Positions 60,300 through 64,000 of a stretch of DNA of 64,000 nt are shown piece by piece. The stretch is from Symbiodinium sp. CCMP2592 (taxonomy: Eukaryota > Sar > Dinophyceae > Suessiales > Symbiodiniaceae), in contig CAJNDT010001247.1 of the NCBI GenBank assembly GCA_905221615.1, positions 336,827-400,826 of the forward strand, read 5' to 3'. Numbering within the stretch: position 1 is the first letter of the stretch; each line of letters opens with the position of its first letter. A model generated the notes under the pieces. The model searched no databases and was not told where the DNA came from. It saw only the letters and a program-made list of their open reading frames with translations. A program made the position numbers and the translations under genes.

Positions 60300-61145
60300 A
60301 ACCTTGGTATATAGATGTTTGTACCAACATATATATGTATGTATCTATATACACGTCTGTGTATGCATGTTGGTATATGACATGAAGGCATGCATACACA
60401 CCTGCATATGGATGTGTAAGCTTACATACACACATGCTCATGCTGTTTCCATGTTCATGCTTTTCCCATCCTTATGCACACATACATATATGCTTAATAC
60501 ATATGTACATACACGGGTATATACGTACATACATAAGTATCACGGAAACATGTGCAATATTTCTGAAATAAGCGAGCATATGTGTATGCAACAAGGAGGC
60601 ATTTAGGCAGCCATGCACTGAAAGGAAAATGGAGGGCCGCAGGCTCCTATCCCAAACCCCGAAAGGGCATGGTGGGTTCAGGATGCGGAATTTCAAATCT
60701 GTGTGGAAGCACGTCCTCCACACCTGTACATATATACATCTACATATACATGTAATATATGTGTGTGTACATATATATATATATATATAGACATAGATAT
60801 GCACGTATACAAGTTCATGCACTCTCGAAGCCTATGCAACCATATACAAGTTCGTGAACTTTGGAAGCCCATGCACGCGCACACACATGTATATGCATAA
60901 ATCTATCTGTATATAAATATGCACATATAGATAGGTTTTTTTGCGATATACATGCAAGTACCTGGGTATGTAACCGCAAGGCCACGCTGCAGTTGCACAC
61001 ACGATGTAAATTGGAACCTTGCAAGCATATTATGGGTGGATGACACATGTATACATGCATACACACACACATATAACTTTGTGTGCATCACGGAAATGGG
61101 TAATTACATTGTCTTTGGGATTTACATGGAAGTGGGTGGATGATG
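60300..61145. repeat. ACATATGTAT-type simple sequence
   Basis: Long stretches of CATATACATG/TATGTATGCA words with alternating purine-pyrimidine character. Many open frames here (Cys/Tyr/Ile-rich) are artefacts. Confidence 0.75.
60619..60698 (-). CDS. Possible exon
   Basis: Minus, after TTCCACACAG and before GTGCATGG: LKFRILNPPCPFGVWDRSLR then PSIFLS, good third positions. Unknown. Confidence 0.4.
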
Positions 61146-61307
61146 GCGAACAACAGGTCTTCAATAGAATAACTGATTAACATGCCCTATTACACCGTAA
61201 GCTAATCCTTAAAAGGTGTGGCCCACCCAGCCAGAAATGCAAATCACATTAGGGGATGCTGGGAGACCACCAGAATAAAAACCAGAGTCTGAACACTTTA
61301 GTACATA

Positions 61308-61586
61308 TCACGGGCTACACTTATCCACGAAAGATATATAGTGTGTAGCGAACCTGAGTACCGAAAACGATGACGTGTGTCCAGAGCATCCAAACTCTAC
61401 TGGAAGACATTGGGCTGAAACGCAGTGCCGCGCATGGATGTAATGAGCCAAACCCCCGTAGAAGTTCGATGAGTGGCGGAACCACAACTGGATCCTCAAA
61501 TCGATGACTGTGTTCCCAAATACGGGCAGACTAGAAGATATTGCACTCTCAATCCGAGGCTTCAATAGTAGATGACGGGGTAGCAA
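61308..61586 (-). CDS. Possible ORF, 92 codons
   Basis: Minus frame VIDLRIQLWFRHSSNFYGGL and HARHCVSAQCLPVEFGCSG, to TGA. It starts at a non-ATG codon. No domain; repeat-free. Confidence 0.3.
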   Translation of the reverse strand: MLPRHLLLKPRIESAISSSLPVFGNTVIDLRIQLWFRHSSNFYGGLAHYIHARHCVSAQCLPVEFGCSGHTSSFSVLRFATHYISFVDKCSP

Positions 61587-61855
61587 ACCTTCAAAGGTGG
61601 CAAACCCCTCAGAGCTTTATAAGTGTAGCCACGGCTTCAGATGCGGTTGTATATACACATCGATGACGGTCTGCCTGTCAATATAGTCGCTTTTATGCTG
61701 CAGCCCACGCCACAATTTCAATCCCTAGTTGAAGACATGATATATACATTAAGTTACAGGTCAGCATTCGTATGCACATGTGAATATACACATTTCCATA
61801 AACACGCATCCATTAAAGCCAGATGCATATGTGGATAGACACCCAGGGGTTGTGA

Positions 61856-62005
61856 TGGATTCTTAATGATTTTGACATGATCTGCCAGATCACGCACCTC
61901 AACTTCAATGGAGATGCTGAATGGCAAACCTCCTCCCTCTTCCCCAACAAACTCCTACTTCGTGACATGCCCAAGACTCAAAATCAAGGGTGCATGCCTG
62001 GATGA
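61856..62005 (+). CDS. Exon, unknown protein
   Basis: Plus frame of 49 codons: WILNDFDMICQITHLNFNGD then AEWQTSSLFPNKLLLRDMPK, to TGA. The run ATG ATC TGC CAG ATC ACG shows the C/G-ending usage typical of the better exons; 68% of codons end in G or C. A second plus frame is open. Confidence 0.45.
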   Translation, partial: WILNDFDMICQITHLNFNGDAEWQTSSLFPNKLLLRDMPKTQNQGCMPG

Positions 62006-62009
62006 GGCA

Positions 62010-62830
62010 ACACAACGCTTAATATTCTGGGTGCATAAACTCGTGTGAAAACCTCTAAATTACCGAGAAATACACGCCACCAGGGTGTTGCACTCTCCCC
62101 TTATTGGGCTTAATAGGACCCCATTTACGAATATTTTTCAGAGGCTTTAAGGGGCCAGCCTAGTTTTTTGGGTCCTCAACGGAAGTCTCTATAAGGGTTC
62201 TATGGGGTCTTCGAGTGCAGGCTAATGTAACCCTAAACCAAAGCCTAAAGGGCCCTAAGTACCTACACAGTAGACAGCAGGTAGCTTCTCAGGACCCTTT
62301 GGGAATCCGAACCTCCTGAAAAGCTCTGCTGCCCTGCGAAACACGACACGTAAGTGTGCAAATCTAGATCTACACCCTAACGCTGCAGTCGGGTTCAGGG
62401 ATTTAGGGTCCAGCACTCAGGGTTCAGGCTTTAGGAGTACTGATTCTTGTAGATCTTTCCAGGAATCCGTTCAGAGCCCCACGCTGTTTTAAGATGCCTA
62501 GTTTTTATGGTTAGGATGTTAGGATCTGGTATACAGGCAAGGAGGGTAGGGTTCAGACACCACAACCGACTTTCTGACGCATCTAGAACCCCAAGCTTCA
62601 GGTCTTGCGGGCGTACTACGGAGGTCTTAAGCTAATTGCTACATAGCTTTTTAGCTTTTTGTAATTATACATAGTTTCAACAACTACAAAACTTAATAAG
62701 GATCAATGAGCACACATATTTGTAACAACTCAGACCCTTTTAGTGCTTGCTTGGGTAGTGCTCCCACCCTGTAACCAGTCTATATTAAGGCGTGGTAATA
62801 CGGGCTATATCTAAGTGTTGCACAAACAAG
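62010..62830. other. No gene seen
   Basis: Mixed unique sequence with a small F4 remnant near 62255-62305 and AT-rich text at 62630-62730. Confidence 0.45.
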
Positions 62831-62839
62831 CCCTGAACC

Positions 62840-63028
62840 CTAAACCGCCAACTCTAAACCGTCCATTACATACCAAGCTCCGAGCAAGACCACGCCGCAG
62901 CGGGCAGGTGGTGGATACGGGCGCTCCTGGGAAAAGTTTTCACTGGTTCTTTCTGGTTTAGGGTCTCGGTATGGTTTAAGGGGTAAGATCATCTCTATAG
63001 CTATAGAACCCTTAGCATAGGCTCGCAC
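62840..63028 (-). CDS. Possible ORF
   Basis: Minus frame of 62 codons starting KGSIAIEMILPLKPYRD; no domain, and its end reads through CCCTAAAC text. Confidence 0.2.
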   Translation of the reverse strand: MRAYAKGSIAIEMILPLKPYRDPKPERTSENFSQERPYPPPARCGVVLLGAWYVMDGLELAV

Positions 63029-63504
63029 ACTCCTATAATTCGCATGTTTATATTGCAGGTTCCAACCTGTAAGATACTCAAGTCCATTATTGACACGAGA
63101 TGATTGACGAAGATACCTTAATCCATCTGGGGAGTTCTGCTTACGCAGCCTCTATTGCATGACAGCCCTGGTTCTGGGCATTGTAAGTGCCTGAACAATT
63201 AGAATAGGGTTGTAAGACGGTACAAGTTTTATTGAAAGACCGTCGGGAATGGTATATGGAATCTTTCACCCTATATTGCAAGCCCTAGATTCCCAGATCC
63301 CTGGGAGGATCTAAACACCAAACCCTCTTGAAAAGATGTATCTGACCTTTCTGAGGCATGGATTTCGATATCCTTTGGGGGATGTTGCACTCCAAACACT
63401 CACTAAATTTGGGGAGGGGGTTTATACCCTATACTTCACGGGTCACAACCTACTGTTCTGTAGGGTTCGGGATTACAGATGCGTTATCACAACCCTAAAC
63501 CCGA

Positions 63505-63606
63505 ACGTAGGAACCTGATTCAGAAACCGGGCCTTTATTAGAGACTTTACATCAATCCTACTATTTTGGGGTTATAGGCCCAGTGCTTATCAATCAAGCT
63601 CCTACA
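63505..63606. mobile_element. F13 MITE
   Basis: Complete F13 copy, somewhat diverged. Confidence 0.75.
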
Positions 63607-63627
63607 TTAAACCATGTTACAGTCGGC

Positions 63628-63756
63628 CCCTAAACCCTAAACCCCTGAAGCCTAAAGCCCTAAAACCCTGAACCCTAAAGCCCTAAAACCCTATACCCCT
63701 AAACCCTAAATTACTAAACCCCTAAACCCTAAACCCCTAAACCCTAAACCCCTGAA
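63628..63756. repeat. CCCTAAACC tract
   Basis: About 125 bases of CCCTAAA variants with extra C. Confidence 0.85.
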
Positions 63757-63758
63757 GC

Positions 63759-63872
63759 ATGTTCAAGTCGGCCAAACGCTCCTCCGATGTGAAGCTCGTG
63801 GCCGCCACTGACTTCTGTGCGCGGAGGACGGCCCTTTGCGTGGCCTTGCGAGGGGCTGGGGTCTGGGTTTAG
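63759..63872 (+). CDS. Short exon-like ORF between opposed telomere-type tracts
   Basis: ATG frame of 37 codons: MFKSAKRSSDVKLVAATDFC then ARRTALCVALRGAGVWV. About 80% of codons end in G or C, the strongest bias seen in the window. A GT after GGGCTGG could be a donor, since the last codons and TAG fall in TTTAGGG text. Unknown function. Confidence 0.5.
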   Translation: MFKSAKRSSDVKLVAATDFCARRTALCVALRGAGVWV

Positions 63873-64000
63873 GGTTAAGGGGTTCAGCGGTTAGGGTTTA
63901 GGAGTTTAGGGGGTTAGGGTTTAGGGTTCAGGGGTTCAGGGGTTTAGGGGTTCAGGGTTCAGGGGTTTAGGGTTTAGAGGTTTAGGGTTTAGGGGTTTGG
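63866..64000. repeat. TTTAGGG tract
   Basis: Variants of GGGTTTAGGG to the window edge, opposite in orientation to the tract at 63628-63756. Confidence 0.85.

Noticed and set aside
60247..61143. Many Cys/Tyr/Ile-rich frames
   Set aside because: They are translations of ACATATGTAT simple sequence on both strands; only the short island 60619-60698 has exon character.

Overview
This window looks like nuclear DNA of a dinoflagellate, most likely of the Symbiodiniaceae type. The evidence is indirect: TTTAGGG/CCCTAAA telomere-type repeats are scattered everywhere on both strands; small palindromic elements are extremely dense; and short exons alternate with short introns whose acceptors often read AG followed by G. 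Another alga with TTTAGGG telomeres cannot be excluded. I saw no operons, ribosome binding sites, rRNA, tRNA, CRISPR array or clear spliced-leader gene.

The dominant content is about one hundred copies of roughly twenty families of non-autonomous inverted-repeat elements (MITE-like, 60-250 bp). I call them F1 to F20 and define each by its terminal inverted repeat (TIR) at its first entry. Many are nested in one another, which gives a relative insertion order. The rest is degenerate telomere-like text, a short repeat built on a CCTTTAAAGG core, and several microsatellites, the largest at 17.7-18.56 kb.

Coding sequence survives as short exon-like islands between the elements. An open frame alone is weak evidence here, because several frames often read as plausible protein at the same place. 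I ranked calls by recognisable domain, splice sites with matching phase, and C/G-rich third positions. The best are: a silencing-type RNA-dependent RNA polymerase fragment with the catalytic DFDGD motif and one frame break (28.3-28.7 kb, minus); a two-exon SAM-like domain (15.7-16.3 kb, minus); exons just upstream that form a membrane-spanning helix and a three-exon chain (16.4-17.65 kb, minus); a signal-peptide protein (22.9-23.5 kb, minus); phase-consistent exon chains at 4.4-5.0, 24.3-25.1 and 45.5-46.4 kb (minus) and 35.4-35.9 kb (plus); and a tail-anchored terminal exon at 38.6 kb (plus). Minus-strand coding dominates 4.4-29 kb and 45-47.5 kb, plus-strand coding 31-39 kb. The interval 59.3-62.6 kb differs in texture: it lacks the CCCTAAA text and carries ACATATGTAT-type simple sequence.

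The most interesting observation is that several elements appear to act as introns. At three places the intron is exactly one target-site duplication plus one element. The duplication supplies the GT donor and the element's TIR supplies the AG acceptor, so splicing would restore, exactly or within one base, the exon as it was before insertion. Other families have ends that would also supply GT or AG. This is introner behaviour, apparently by several unrelated families in one locus.
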